From positions 1 through 57,468 of the forward strand of contig CALUSQ010000010.1 in the NCBI GenBank assembly GCA_944323475.1: a DNA stretch of 57,468 bases, written 5' to 3'. Source of the DNA: Candidatus Gastranaerophilales bacterium (lineage in GTDB: Bacteria; Cyanobacteriota; Vampirovibrionia; Gastranaerophilales; Gastranaerophilaceae). Below are positions 34,561 to 44,095 of the stretch, piece by piece. Within the stretch, counting starts at the first letter, position 1, and each line of letters begins with the position of its first letter. Both the position numbers and the translations under genes were made by a program. Under the pieces are notes generated by a model. It was not told the origin of the DNA. It made no database searches and saw nothing but the letters and a program-made list of their open reading frames with translations.

Positions 34561-35133
34561 ATGTCAGAAGAAAACAAAGAAAATCAGGAACAACAATCGT
34601 CAATTATGGTTCCTATTGATGATTTAGACAAAGTGTCTGAAGATGATGCAAATACAGTTGATCAGCTTGCAATGGAACTTGCTACTATACAACAGTCAGC
34701 AAAGAGAATAGCTATAATTGGCAGCCGTAATTTGCCAATTACACACCAGCAAATTATTGAAACATTATCATTTGCTTTAGTTTCACAAGGCAATACAATA
34801 ATAACGTCAGGTGGTTCTTCAGGTACAAACGCTGCTACAATTCGTGGTGCTATGAAATCGAATCCTGAAAAACTTAAAGTTATTCTTCCTCAAACAATTG
34901 GACAACAGCCCTCTGACGTCCAAGATCAGTTGATTGGTGTACCTAATATAATTGAACATGCTGACAGAGCAATGATGACTCTTGCTGATGCAAGTCGCAT
35001 TTGCAACAGGGAAATTATTGATGACTGTCAACAGCTCATTTGTTTCTTGTCACATACATCAAATACTCTTCACAAAGCTATTGATTATGCTGAAGAAACT
35101 CACAAAGTTATCACTGCATTCTATTTGGATTAA
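34561..35133 (+). CDS. Short SLOG/DprA-like Rossmann protein
   Basis: 190 residues. An acidic, probably disordered start (1-45) is followed by a SLOG fold with RIAIIGSRNLP (49-59) and the phosphate-binding ITSGGSSGTNAATIRGA (81-97), then VILPQTIG. This corresponds to the nucleotide-binding core of DprA without its C-terminal winged helix. Short forms annotated as DNA recombination-mediator A occur in cyanobacteria. It could bind ssDNA or a nucleotide ligand. AGGA precedes the ATG, and a terminator follows. Confidence 0.8.
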   Translation: MSEENKENQEQQSSIMVPIDDLDKVSEDDANTVDQLAMELATIQQSAKRIAIIGSRNLPITHQQIIETLSFALVSQGNTIITSGGSSGTNAATIRGAMKSNPEKLKVILPQTIGQQPSDVQDQLIGVPNIIEHADRAMMTLADASRICNREIIDDCQQLICFLSHTSNTLHKAIDYAEETHKVITAFYLD

Positions 35134-35151
35134 TATATAATTCAAATATTG

Positions 35152-35184
35152 AAAAAGCTTCCTTTTTAGGAAGCTTTATTTTTA
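35152..35184. terminator. Terminator between SLOG gene and nuclease gene
   Basis: AAGCTTCCT, short T loop, AGGAAGCTT followed by TATTTTT; A-run on the other side makes it usable from both strands. Confidence 0.85.
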
Positions 35185-35190
35185 TACAAA

Positions 35191-35874
35191 TTACCAATAT
35201 GGACAAGCTCTATAGTATTTGCAATTTTTACATCTATCAGTTTTATTGCAGAAGAAATTGTTGTTATTATTAATTTTGTTAATAATATCCAATATTTGAT
35301 TTTTATATTTTATGTACAAATCATCATCAAAATGAATTTTTATAATACTGTCATTTGCCAGATCCATATAATAAAGAGAAAGTTGTTTTGTCTCTTTAAC
35401 ATAACCTTTAGATTTTAAAATTTCATACATACAAAACAGATAAAAAGTAGTTTGAAATTTTACATTTTCAGGATTAAACTTTTCACCTGTTTTCCAATCT
35501 AAAATTACATAATTTCCGCCATTTTCAAATAAAGCATCAATTCTGCCTGTCAGCCAGTATTCATCCAAACGCAGATTAAAAGCATACTCGCTTGCAAAAT
35601 AATTCATAGAGGATATTTCGCTATTCTTAAAGTTATGCCAAAGTGTCTTTTCGGAAGAGGATAAGGCAGAAACCAGCTTTGAAACATCTTCACCTTTTAA
35701 ATAAAAATTAATAATATTGTGAATATTATTGCCTTTTTGAGAAGATTTAATATTGCCTATATTTTCAACAATATGTACTTTATCAATATAACAAAGTTTA
35801 TATTTTTGAGGGCACTCATCATACATCTGCAATTTGCCTAGTGTATATGTTTGTATTTTTTCATTACTATTCAT
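35191..35874 (-). CDS. PD-(D/E)xK nuclease, Cas4/AddB-like with Fe-S cysteines
   Basis: RecB-family nuclease of 227 residues. Motifs in order: NIHNIINFY (His), LTGRIDALFE (Asp), YVILDWKTGEK (D-x-K). One Cys lies at the N terminus (DECPQKYKLCY) and a group at the C terminus (CNKTDRCKNCKYYRACP), the arrangement that holds a 4Fe-4S cluster in Cas4, AddB and exonuclease V. It overlaps the end of the 1276-residue helicase gene by 8 bases, so the products probably work together in DNA-end resection. No CRISPR array is present, so Cas4 duty is unlikely. Confidence 0.88.
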   Translation of the reverse strand: MNSNEKIQTYTLGKLQMYDECPQKYKLCYIDKVHIVENIGNIKSSQKGNNIHNIINFYLKGEDVSKLVSALSSSEKTLWHNFKNSEISSMNYFASEYAFNLRLDEYWLTGRIDALFENGGNYVILDWKTGEKFNPENVKFQTTFYLFCMYEILKSKGYVKETKQLSLYYMDLANDSIIKIHFDDDLYIKYKNQILDIINKINNNNNFFCNKTDRCKNCKYYRACPYW

Positions 35875-38800
35875 TATTAACTCCGATTGAGTTTAACAGC
35901 TCATCAAACAATTCTGAAGGATTTGAATCTTTTACACGAGAATACTTCTTTATTTTTTTTGATGCTGTGACAAACAATTTTTTCTTAGCCCTTGTCACAG
36001 CGACATAAAAAAGACGAAGATTTTCTTCTACTTGTATCAGTTTTTGTTCGTCTTCATTCTTTATTTTATATTTAGAGTTTAAACCTTTTACTGCTTCAAG
36101 AAACCGTTCTTTTGATTTAATTTTTACATTATTTTTGTTAAAACATAGAGTTTCTTCATCAAAACCGGGAATAAAGACATAATCAAACTCATCGCCTTTT
36201 GATTTATGATAAGTCATAATCTGTATATCATCATGAGATTCAAACTTTTGTTGTTCATTTGAAAAGAAATTAAAAGTTGAGCCAAAAGAACGAAGAGAAA
36301 ACTCATTAAGCTTTTCAAGCATTATATCTCTTGTTTTATACTGCTGCTCAAAATTTTTCAAAAATAAAGCAATCATATACACATTCGATTTTTCAATTTC
36401 AGTATCGTAATAATAATTACCAACTTTTAAAGTAAATTCTTCAATTGGCAAAAATGAATTTTCAAGCCAATAGTTCAAATCCCACAAAAAGCAAGACAAC
36501 GAGTTTGAAGGCAGTTCATCACTGTTTTGCAATATAAAAGGAGTCTTAAGACTTTTAACATAATCTATATCATTTTGAGTTATATTTAATAACCGTTGGT
36601 TACAAAAAACTTTTATAAGTTTAATCACAACTTCATTACGCCAAGGGTGAGCACAATACTCAAGAAAATGTTGAACCAACAAAAACACAGGTTGTCTATT
36701 AAGACAATCACTCCTTGTCGAAACCGTATAGCCATAACCCGATAAAAATTCAGCATATTCCTCTATATTGTAATTATTTCTAACTAAAATAGCGACACTT
36801 GCTGTCGGATCAATTTTAAAAATATTTCTAATTTTTTCAAGTAAAAATTCTCTTTCTTTTATATAATCATCAAATATTTTAGACTCAATAGCATCGTTGT
36901 TCTTAGGGTTTTTGCCTGCTACCTCTTTCATTTTGATATCAAAAAATGCATTTTTAAAATCATTGTTAGATTTAGAAAATTCAATTAACTTGTTAGCTAA
37001 AGTATAAATATCTCTTGCACATCTTTGAGAATGATCCATTGTTACACAAGAAGAATTATTAACAAAGTTTCTAAAACCATCTAAATCTGCATTAGTAAAT
37101 GTAGCTGTAATAGCTTGATTTATGTCTCCACATCTAATTAAATTTTTATATTTACCGCTCAAAATAGAAAGCAACCGTTGCTGAATAGCAGAAGAATCCT
37201 GTGCCTCATCTTCAATTAAAAATTTGCAAAGGTTTTGATAATAATCAGAAATATCTTTATTTTCCTCTAAAATCTTTACGCAATACAAAAGCATATCGTC
37301 ATAGTCTATTAAATTTTTATTTTTTAAATATTTGTTATAAGTATCGTAGAATTTTAAAAACCTCTTCAATTCAACATCTTTTGTAAATGAAATTTTTGAA
37401 ATATTAGAAAGCTTGACGGCAGATACAGCACTTAAATATTTATCAAAATCATCTTGAGAATAATTTAAAAATGCTAAAATCTCATGCATTATTTTTTGTC
37501 TTGTTGAATCATCACAAACTTCAAAATCTTCAGCCAAACCTGCTTTAACATAATTTGAATTTTCTTTTAAAATACGAAGTGCCAATCCATGTATAGTAGA
37601 AATATTAGGCAACTTTTCCAAATTAGGACAAGCAAGTTTTATTCTTTCTTTAAAATTTCTGGCAGCAGATTCCATGTAAGTAAGCACAAAAATATTTTCA
37701 CTTTTCTCACCAGTTTGCAATAGCTTAATTATCAATGCTAAAAGAATAGTTGTTTTACCAGCACCGGGGACAGCTGAAATAGCCATATGACCGTTTTTAT
37801 ATGAAAGCACAGGCTTTTGGTCATCTCTTGGTTTAAAATTAAAATCAACAATTTTATTATCATTTTTTTTATCGTTATTTGTTTTTAAAATATATTCATC
37901 AATTCCGCCAAAATTTTCTAAACCTTGAGAATCAAATAAACTTGAATACGCAAAAACTTTTTTTGAAGCTAATAAAGAAAGCTTTCTAAGCATTTTATGT
38001 ATTTTTAATTGCGAAAATTTAATATTATCATCATATGTAAAATCATCTTTATTCCATGATTTTTGAAAAACCCAAGCATTATACAAAGTACCAAAATCAT
38101 CACGTATCCAAAATACAGAACTAGTATCAAGCCAAACTTGATATTTGCTTTTCAATGAAAAATCAATAACTTTCTGTGCCGTTGCAATAACCAACGCATT
38201 GCATTTAATATCTGGAGCTACAGAAGGGTTTTCAGATATAATAGAATTTTCAATTTGTTTTAACACAGATTTTTGAAAATCAATTTTATCTTTTTGGGTA
38301 AAAAAAACATCCTCAAAATCCAAAATTTGTTTATAAAAGAAATTAAACTTTTCTATATCAGAACCATCAATATTCTTATCAATCACTAAATTTTCATATA
38401 AAATATATAACTTTTCGCTTAAACAATTGATAGATTTTACTTTATCCATAGTCTCTATTAAAGTTTTTAAGCGATTGTTATAAAAATCATTATCTAAATC
38501 AAAATACGAAATTAAGCCTGTATTTGTATAATTTTCAACTATTTTAATACAATATTTCAAAGGAATTTTACAAATAGTACTTAGCAAAGTTCTAATTTCA
38601 AAAACATCAATTTTTTCCTCAAAAGACAATTTAAGAATATTTATAATATTTTTAATAATTTTATTATCACAAAGTTTTTCGCTTCCGGAAAGGTATTGAT
38701 AATCTATTTGAAGAGGTTCGAATTTTTCTTTAATATAAAATTTTAAAGCGGAATCAATAATAGGAGAAACAATTGTTATTTCACTTGGTAAAACTCCATT

Positions 38801-39697
38801 AGATATTAAATCCACAACATTGTTTAATGCATTTTCAATCATTTCTAAACGTCTTGTATACTGCATATTTTCAGATATACAATCAAACGTTTTTATTTCG
38901 TCAAGATTTTCTATCGTATCGGCAGAACAAATTTTTTCTATAATATCAACAGTTTTAATATCAGTATTCAAAAATCCTAAACGTGATGAGCCATAGCGAT
39001 CATAACCTATTACAAAATCCTCAACCTGAGGTTTAATATAAGAAACGAAATCAAGCTCTGCGGGTGTAATTTCATCTGCATCATCAATTATCAAATATTT
39101 TATATTGTTAAAATAGTTTGTATTTTTATAAATGTATTGAAATAGACTAACCTGACGAATATAATCAAAAGCTCTGTACTCAAGTGTTTTTTTCTTATAA
39201 AGTTCCAACGCTTTTTGTGCATCATGAGCAAAAGTTTCATTTAAAATATTTGAACGCAAATCAACTTCAGAATCAGATAGATTATTGTTAACAATAAGAG
39301 AATATCTTCTAAAAAGCTGATGAATAAGATTAATTTTCGAATTATAGTCTTGAAAACCTACTTCTTTAATTGCTTTACGGATGAAAAACTGAGAAATTTC
39401 TAATCCAGTAAGTTTTGGAGAAACAGTTGTTGTACCTTGTTTGATATGATTTTCTAAAAATGTCCAACAATTTTTAATCGTGTTATAACACAGACCATAA
39501 AAAGTATAAATTTGAGGATTTTCAAAATGAGTAATATCATTGTCTAACTTTAGTGCATTCAGAAAAATATCTTTTTTATATGAATTTTGTAACAACACAA
39601 GAATTTCACAAGCAGAGACTCCACTTTTAAGCAGATTTTTATATTTATCAATTAACAATTGAGTTCTATTTGTTCTTACAGAACCTTGTATTAACAT
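35867..39697 (-). CDS. Tandem helicase: degenerate AddB/RecC-like half plus active UvrD-like half
   Basis: 1276 residues. The N-terminal half (about 1-600) resembles an SF1 helicase that has lost catalysis. Its P-loop position reads GSVRTNRTQLL with no GK, and YLIIDDADEIT is a Walker B remnant. The later segment ITIVSPIIDSALKFYIKE fits a 2A domain. The C-terminal half (about 620-1276) is intact: PRDDQKPVLSYKNGHMAIS, Walker A AVPGAGKTT (K648), FLIEDEAQDSS, GDINQAITATF, MTYHKSKGDEFDYVFIPG and RLFYVAVTRAKKKLF. No nuclease domain; the next gene supplies one. GGAGG precedes the ATG. Probably a RecBCD/AddAB-like end-processing complex in an unusual arrangement. Confidence 0.88.
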   Translation of the reverse strand: MLIQGSVRTNRTQLLIDKYKNLLKSGVSACEILVLLQNSYKKDIFLNALKLDNDITHFENPQIYTFYGLCYNTIKNCWTFLENHIKQGTTTVSPKLTGLEISQFFIRKAIKEVGFQDYNSKINLIHQLFRRYSLIVNNNLSDSEVDLRSNILNETFAHDAQKALELYKKKTLEYRAFDYIRQVSLFQYIYKNTNYFNNIKYLIIDDADEITPAELDFVSYIKPQVEDFVIGYDRYGSSRLGFLNTDIKTVDIIEKICSADTIENLDEIKTFDCISENMQYTRRLEMIENALNNVVDLISNGVLPSEITIVSPIIDSALKFYIKEKFEPLQIDYQYLSGSEKLCDNKIIKNIINILKLSFEEKIDVFEIRTLLSTICKIPLKYCIKIVENYTNTGLISYFDLDNDFYNNRLKTLIETMDKVKSINCLSEKLYILYENLVIDKNIDGSDIEKFNFFYKQILDFEDVFFTQKDKIDFQKSVLKQIENSIISENPSVAPDIKCNALVIATAQKVIDFSLKSKYQVWLDTSSVFWIRDDFGTLYNAWVFQKSWNKDDFTYDDNIKFSQLKIHKMLRKLSLLASKKVFAYSSLFDSQGLENFGGIDEYILKTNNDKKNDNKIVDFNFKPRDDQKPVLSYKNGHMAISAVPGAGKTTILLALIIKLLQTGEKSENIFVLTYMESAARNFKERIKLACPNLEKLPNISTIHGLALRILKENSNYVKAGLAEDFEVCDDSTRQKIMHEILAFLNYSQDDFDKYLSAVSAVKLSNISKISFTKDVELKRFLKFYDTYNKYLKNKNLIDYDDMLLYCVKILEENKDISDYYQNLCKFLIEDEAQDSSAIQQRLLSILSGKYKNLIRCGDINQAITATFTNADLDGFRNFVNNSSCVTMDHSQRCARDIYTLANKLIEFSKSNNDFKNAFFDIKMKEVAGKNPKNNDAIESKIFDDYIKEREFLLEKIRNIFKIDPTASVAILVRNNYNIEEYAEFLSGYGYTVSTRSDCLNRQPVFLLVQHFLEYCAHPWRNEVVIKLIKVFCNQRLLNITQNDIDYVKSLKTPFILQNSDELPSNSLSCFLWDLNYWLENSFLPIEEFTLKVGNYYYDTEIEKSNVYMIALFLKNFEQQYKTRDIMLEKLNEFSLRSFGSTFNFFSNEQQKFESHDDIQIMTYHKSKGDEFDYVFIPGFDEETLCFNKNNVKIKSKERFLEAVKGLNSKYKIKNEDEQKLIQVEENLRLFYVAVTRAKKKLFVTASKKIKKYSRVKDSNPSELFDELLNSIGVNNE

Positions 39698-39816
39698 ACT
39701 TCCTCCAAAATAATTTTATCATTTTAAAATACAAGTTGCACTTCATGTAACATATTTCACATGTCATTTTAACTGTTGTAAAATATAAATAAGATGAGGA
39801 TTAGGGAGAAGTATAG

Positions 39817-41067
39817 ATGGAATTGGATATTATAAGAAAAGAAGATCCAGAAGTTGCAGCAGCAATACAAAAAGAATTGGAAAGACAAAGAAACACTATT
39901 GAACTTATAGCCAGTGAAAATTTCACATCACCTGCTGTAATGGCAGCTTGCGGCTCAGTTTTGACAAACAAATACGCAGAAGGCAAACCACACAAAAGAT
40001 TTTACAATGGCTGCGAAAATGTTGATGTTATCGAGCAACTTGCACAAGAACGCTGTAAAAAACTTTTTGGTGTTGATCACGCAAATGTACAACCACACAG
40101 TGGTGCACAAGCAAATATGGCTGTATTTATGTATGCATTGAAAATAGGTGATACAGTTTTGGGTATGGATCTATCAAACGGAGGTCACTTATCACATGGT
40201 TCACCAGTTAATTTCTCCGGAATAAACTACAATATAGCAAGCTATGGTGTAGATGAAAATGGTTGTATAAACTATGATGAAGTTGAAAAACTTGCATTAG
40301 AACACAAGCCCAAAATGATTATTGCAGGTGCAAGCAATTATTCAAAAATTATTGACTTCAAAAGATTTAGAGAAATTGCAGATAAAGTTGGTGCATATCT
40401 TATGGCAGACATTGCCCATATTGCAGCGCTTGTTGCAGGAGGAGTCCATCCGTCACCAGCAGGATACGCTCATTTCATAACAACAACAACCCATAAAACA
40501 CTTAGAGGCCCCAGAGGCGGAATAATTATGTGTGATGAAGAACATGCAGCAGGAATTGATAAAGCAGTATTCCCAGGTATGCAGGGCGGTCCGTTAGAAC
40601 ACATTATTGCAGGAAAAGCAATTGCGCTGAAAGAAGCTCTTGAACCATCGTTTAAAGAATATGCTGCTCAAATTGTTAAAAATGCAAAAGCTTTAGCAAA
40701 CGGTTTAATCGATGAAGGAATGGATATTGTTGGCGGTTGCACAGAAAACCACCTTATGACACTTGATTTAAGAAAATTCAATAAAACAGGAAAAGATATT
40801 GCAAATGTACTTGAAAAAGTTGGAATAACAGCAAATAAAAATACTGTGCCAAATGACCCGCAAAGTCCTTTTGTAACAAGTGGTGTAAGATTGGGAGCCG
40901 CTGCAGTAACAACAAGAGGATTCAAAGAAGAAGATATGGTTGAAGTGGCAAAAATAATTGCTGGTGCTGTAATTGCATCTGACAATGAAGTTGCACTCAA
41001 AAACCTCAGAGAACGTTCTTTAAAACTTTGCAAAAAATATCCGCTTTATGAAGGGATGAACGTATAA
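39817..41067 (+). CDS. glyA: Serine hydroxymethyltransferase
   Basis: PLP enzyme converting serine and tetrahydrofolate to glycine and methylene-THF. Signatures: [61 protein letters not shown], and [13 protein letters not shown] with the Schiff-base lysine K227, then [11 protein letters not shown]. Full length (416 aa). GGGAG upstream. Its stop overlaps the next start (TAATG). Confidence 0.98.
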   Translation: MELDIIRKEDPEVAAAIQKELERQRNTIELIASENFTSPAVMAACGSVLTNKYAEGKPHKRFYNGCENVDVIEQLAQERCKKLFGVDHANVQPHSGAQANMAVFMYALKIGDTVLGMDLSNGGHLSHGSPVNFSGINYNIASYGVDENGCINYDEVEKLALEHKPKMIIAGASNYSKIIDFKRFREIADKVGAYLMADIAHIAALVAGGVHPSPAGYAHFITTTTHKTLRGPRGGIIMCDEEHAAGIDKAVFPGMQGGPLEHIIAGKAIALKEALEPSFKEYAAQIVKNAKALANGLIDEGMDIVGGCTENHLMTLDLRKFNKTGKDIANVLEKVGITANKNTVPNDPQSPFVTSGVRLGAAAVTTRGFKEEDMVEVAKIIAGAVIASDNEVALKNLRERSLKLCKKYPLYEGMNV

Positions 41068-42110
41068 TGATATCATTTAAACTTTCAGACGCACATATAC
41101 TTGGCGCAATAATGTCTTATTTATTAGGATTTTTTATTATGCCATTTGTAATTTATTTTGCAAAAAAGAACAATCTAATTGACAAACCAAACGAAAGAAA
41201 AATACATCACGGAGCAATTGCCCGTCTAGGAGGAATAGCTATCTGGGCAAGCGCAATGTTGACATTTTTGTTATTGGTAATTTTAAGTTACTACCCATAT
41301 GGTAAATTATTATCAGGAATATTGCTTGGTAGCTCTTTGATGTTTTTGCTTGGCTTAATTGATGATATATACAGTCTTAATGCAAAATTCAAACTAATGA
41401 TACAAATAGCAATAGCATCTATAGTATTCTTTTTAGGAATAAGTGTAGATACAATATACAATCCTTTTGGTGAACCGATTCATCTTGGTCTTGTTGTATC
41501 ATATATTGTCACAATTTTATGGATAGTGGGTATAAGCAATGCTCTTAACTTCATTGACGGTGTAGATGGTTTGGCCGGTTCCATTGTCACAATAAGTTCT
41601 GTCACATTAGGTTTGACGGCAGTTGCAATGACCCCAACCAATGCAATAAGTGCACTTATTGCATTTATATTAGCAGGATCAATGCTTGCATTTTTAACTT
41701 ACAATTTTCATCCTGCAAAAATTTTTATGGGTGACTCAGGTGCCCTGTTTGCAGGCTTTTTGCTTGCATCACTTTCAATTACAGGTGTAATGAAATCTGC
41801 TGCGTTGACAATGTTCGTACCATTTTTCATACTTTCCGTACCAATTATTGATATAACATTCTCATCACTAAGAAGAATAGCAAAAGGAGTTTCTCCTTTT
41901 ACGCCAGATGCAGAACATTTACATCACAAATTACTGCACAGAGGCTTTTCTCAGAATCAAACAGTACTGATTTTAGCTTCAATTGCTACATTATCTGGAG
42001 CTGTAGCTAGTTTTATAGTAGGAGCTTCTTTGCGTTTCTTTATGTATGCTGTACTTGTGTCAGCGATAATGCTTATTTTGAGTTTTCTTGCAAGTAAAAA
42101 CAAAGAATAG
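41067..42110 (+). CDS. Undecaprenyl-phosphate GlcNAc-1-phosphate transferase-like (WecA/TagO)
   Basis: Polytopic PNPT-family membrane enzyme that attaches a sugar-1-phosphate to undecaprenyl phosphate, starting an envelope polysaccharide. About ten hydrophobic segments. NLIDKPNERKIHHGAIARLGG, LLGLIDDIYSLNAKFKL (DD metal site), NFIDGVDGLAG, KIFMGDSGALFAGF and DAEHLHHKLLHRGFSQ are the family motifs. The HLHH-type loop points to WecA/TagO, not MraY. Coupled to glyA. Two terminators follow. Confidence 0.92.
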   Translation: MISFKLSDAHILGAIMSYLLGFFIMPFVIYFAKKNNLIDKPNERKIHHGAIARLGGIAIWASAMLTFLLLVILSYYPYGKLLSGILLGSSLMFLLGLIDDIYSLNAKFKLMIQIAIASIVFFLGISVDTIYNPFGEPIHLGLVVSYIVTILWIVGISNALNFIDGVDGLAGSIVTISSVTLGLTAVAMTPTNAISALIAFILAGSMLAFLTYNFHPAKIFMGDSGALFAGFLLASLSITGVMKSAALTMFVPFFILSVPIIDITFSSLRRIAKGVSPFTPDAEHLHHKLLHRGFSQNQTVLILASIATLSGAVASFIVGASLRFFMYAVLVSAIMLILSFLASKNKE

Positions 42111-42156
42111 TTATTAAAATTTATTAATAATAAATTTTTAAAATAGCAATTAACTT

Positions 42157-42194
42157 AAAAAGAGAGACTTTATATAAATATGAAAGCTCTCTCT
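42157..42194. terminator. Terminator 1 after the WecA/TagO-like gene
   Basis: AAGAGAGACTTT pairs with AAAGCTCTCTCTT with a one-base bulge; AT-rich loop. Confidence 0.6.
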
Positions 42195-42210
42195 TCTTAT
42201 TTAAAATTAC

Positions 42211-42235
42211 AGACCCGATAAGGGTCTTTTTCTTT
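42211..42235. terminator. Terminator 2 between wecA-like and hisA-hisIE
   Basis: AGACCC, loop GATA, GGGTCT then TTTTCTTT. Two tandem terminators separate these convergent genes. Confidence 0.8.
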
Positions 42236-42244
42236 GCAGAAAAG

Positions 42245-43471
42245 TTATTTTGTACGACTTGCAAGATTATTTAATATATCTTGAGGTGTAATATTATGCA
42301 TAGCCATAAAAGTCAACATAAAATATGTCAAATCTGCAGCTTCCCATTCAAGTCCATCACCTTTTTCAAAGTTTACAGACTCAAAAGCTTCTTCCATAAT
42401 CTTACGTTTTAGATAAAACTCGTCTTTAAAAAGTTTAGTAGTAAAAGAATTATCAGGCAAAAGCATTTTTCTATCCAAAAGTAAGCTATATAACTCACTT
42501 ATAGTAAATTCTTTATCACCAAAACAAGAATATCTGCCAAGGTGACAAGCATTGCCTTTTTGTTTAACCATAAACAGCAATGCATCCATATCACAATCAA
42601 AACGTGCCGTTACAAGCTCTTGAGTATTTCCTGACGTTTCACCTTTAACCCACATTTGTTTGCGGCTTCTGCTAAAATAAGTACCTACACCTGTTTTTAA
42701 AGCCTGTTTTAAAGATTCAGGTGTAGAATATGCAAGCATCAAAACCTGTTTTGTGTCATAATCTTGAACAATTGTTGGTATATATCCAAATCTTTTTTCA
42801 AAATCCATACATTTGCAAAAAGCATCTTCTAAAGAAACTTGATTTGTATAAATACACATACCAAGCTGAGTAGATACATTGAGCTTTTGCAACTCAACAA
42901 TCTCTTCAACAGTAGAAATACCACCTGCAGCAACTATTTCTTTTGTTGTAGCCTTTCGAACTTCTTTTATTGCATCTATATCAGTACCGCCCATCATACC
43001 TTCTTTTTCAACAATGGTGAACAAAAAGCCTGAACAATAGTTATTGAATCTTCGTACAAATTCCAAGGGAGTATCTTCACTGAACTTTGTCCAACCATGT
43101 GTAGCAATTTTACCGTCTTTTGCATCAATAGCAACAAGCACTCTATCCTTCGGAAGTTTTGACAAAAAATCTTCATTTGCCGCAGTACCAATAATAATTT
43201 TCTTTGCGCCGTTTGCAAGCATTCTTTTTGCTTTTTCAACATCTCTAATACCGCCGCCTACTCGACAAGAAGCAACTTTACAAATTTTCTTTATAAGCTC
43301 TTCATTATTACCGTTACCAACAGCAGCATCAATATCTATTACAGCAATTTCGCCAAACCGGCCATAATACTTCGCAAGCTCAAGAACATCTTCTCTTTCA
43401 AGAACTTTTTCCATACCTTGTCTAAGCTGAACCGCTTTTCCGTCCATTAAATCTATACTTGGAATTATCAT
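42245..43471 (-). CDS. hisA-hisIE: HisA-HisI-HisE trifunctional fusion
   Basis: 408 residues covering three histidine-pathway steps. HisA isomerase (1 to about 228): MIIPSIDLMDGKAVQL (D7), VGGGIRDVEKA, VAIDAKDGKIATHGW and AAGGIS. HisI cyclohydrolase (about 229-325): VLMLAYSTPESL, MWVKGETSGN, DCDMDALL and ACHLGRYSCF with metal-binding Cys and His. HisE pyrophosphohydrolase (about 325-408): YLKRKIMEEAFESV, WEAADLTYFML and a final L..R. HisIE fusions are common; joining HisA in front is unusual, though the three steps (HisE, HisI, HisA) are consecutive in the pathway. The frame is continuous, with no sign of an assembly join. Confidence 0.93.
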   Translation of the reverse strand: MIIPSIDLMDGKAVQLRQGMEKVLEREDVLELAKYYGRFGEIAVIDIDAAVGNGNNEELIKKICKVASCRVGGGIRDVEKAKRMLANGAKKIIIGTAANEDFLSKLPKDRVLVAIDAKDGKIATHGWTKFSEDTPLEFVRRFNNYCSGFLFTIVEKEGMMGGTDIDAIKEVRKATTKEIVAAGGISTVEEIVELQKLNVSTQLGMCIYTNQVSLEDAFCKCMDFEKRFGYIPTIVQDYDTKQVLMLAYSTPESLKQALKTGVGTYFSRSRKQMWVKGETSGNTQELVTARFDCDMDALLFMVKQKGNACHLGRYSCFGDKEFTISELYSLLLDRKMLLPDNSFTTKLFKDEFYLKRKIMEEAFESVNFEKGDGLEWEAADLTYFMLTFMAMHNITPQDILNNLASRTK

Positions 43472-43501
43472 ATACTTATCCTTTTCATAAAACCTTATAC
43501 A

Positions 43502-44095
43502 TTATTGAATAACACTATTTAATAGTTCATTATAAACATCAATAGTTATGTGACATATTGCTAATCTACGATCGACAAGACTTTTAATAGTGGCTTCAAA
43601 ACATTTGAACAAAGCCTTATCAAGACCATTGTCACTTTTTAATAGTTCCAAGCATTGATGTCGAAATTCAGCATCACGAGTACGAGCTTCAATTTTGTCA
43701 GCAAGAAAAATAATCTTTTCAAAATCAGACATTCCACATTTTCCAAGTGTATGCCATCTTATCGCATCAAGAATTTCCTTATCCTCAACACCAAACTTCT
43801 CTTTTGCAAGATAAGCACTTACTGGTGCATGCAATGTTTTATAATTTAACAATTCACAATCTTGAACCTCGGGAATATTTTTATGAATGATATCAAGAAG
43901 TTTTTCATTAGAAAAACATTTTGCCGCATCGTGCAAAAGACCTGCTGTTTTAGCTTTTTCTTCATCTAATCCGAACATACCTGCAAGTTCAATCGCAGCA
44001 TCCATCACACCCAGTGAATGAATATATCTTTCTTCGTATAAATTTTCTTTCAGCCAGTTTCTAATTTCATCAATAGTACTATTTGTATAAACCAT
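43502..44095 (-). CDS. yqeK: YqeK-type HD-domain hydrolase
   Basis: HD-superfamily protein of the YqeK family (symmetrical Ap4A hydrolases). RYIHSLGVMDAAIEL, GLLHDAAKCF (HD pair), HAPVSAYLAKEKFG, DAIRWHTLGKCGMSDFEKI and FLADKIEARTR match the family metal-site motifs. The open frame extends to a TTG at 44131. I take ATG 44095, which overlaps the end of nadD by 17 bases and gives a normal-length protein (197 aa). The nadD-yqeK pairing is common in bacteria. Confidence 0.92.
   Translation of the reverse strand: MVYTNSTIDEIRNWLKENLYEERYIHSLGVMDAAIELAGMFGLDEEKAKTAGLLHDAAKCFSNEKLLDIIHKNIPEVQDCELLNYKTLHAPVSAYLAKEKFGVEDKEILDAIRWHTLGKCGMSDFEKIIFLADKIEARTRDAEFRHQCLELLKSDNGLDKALFKCFEATIKSLVDRRLAICHITIDVYNELLNSVIQ

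Noticed and set aside
35191..35874. Cas4 adaptation nuclease
   Set aside because: Motifs fit Cas4, but there is no cas1/cas2 or repeat array, and the gene is coupled to a helicase; a resection role fits better.
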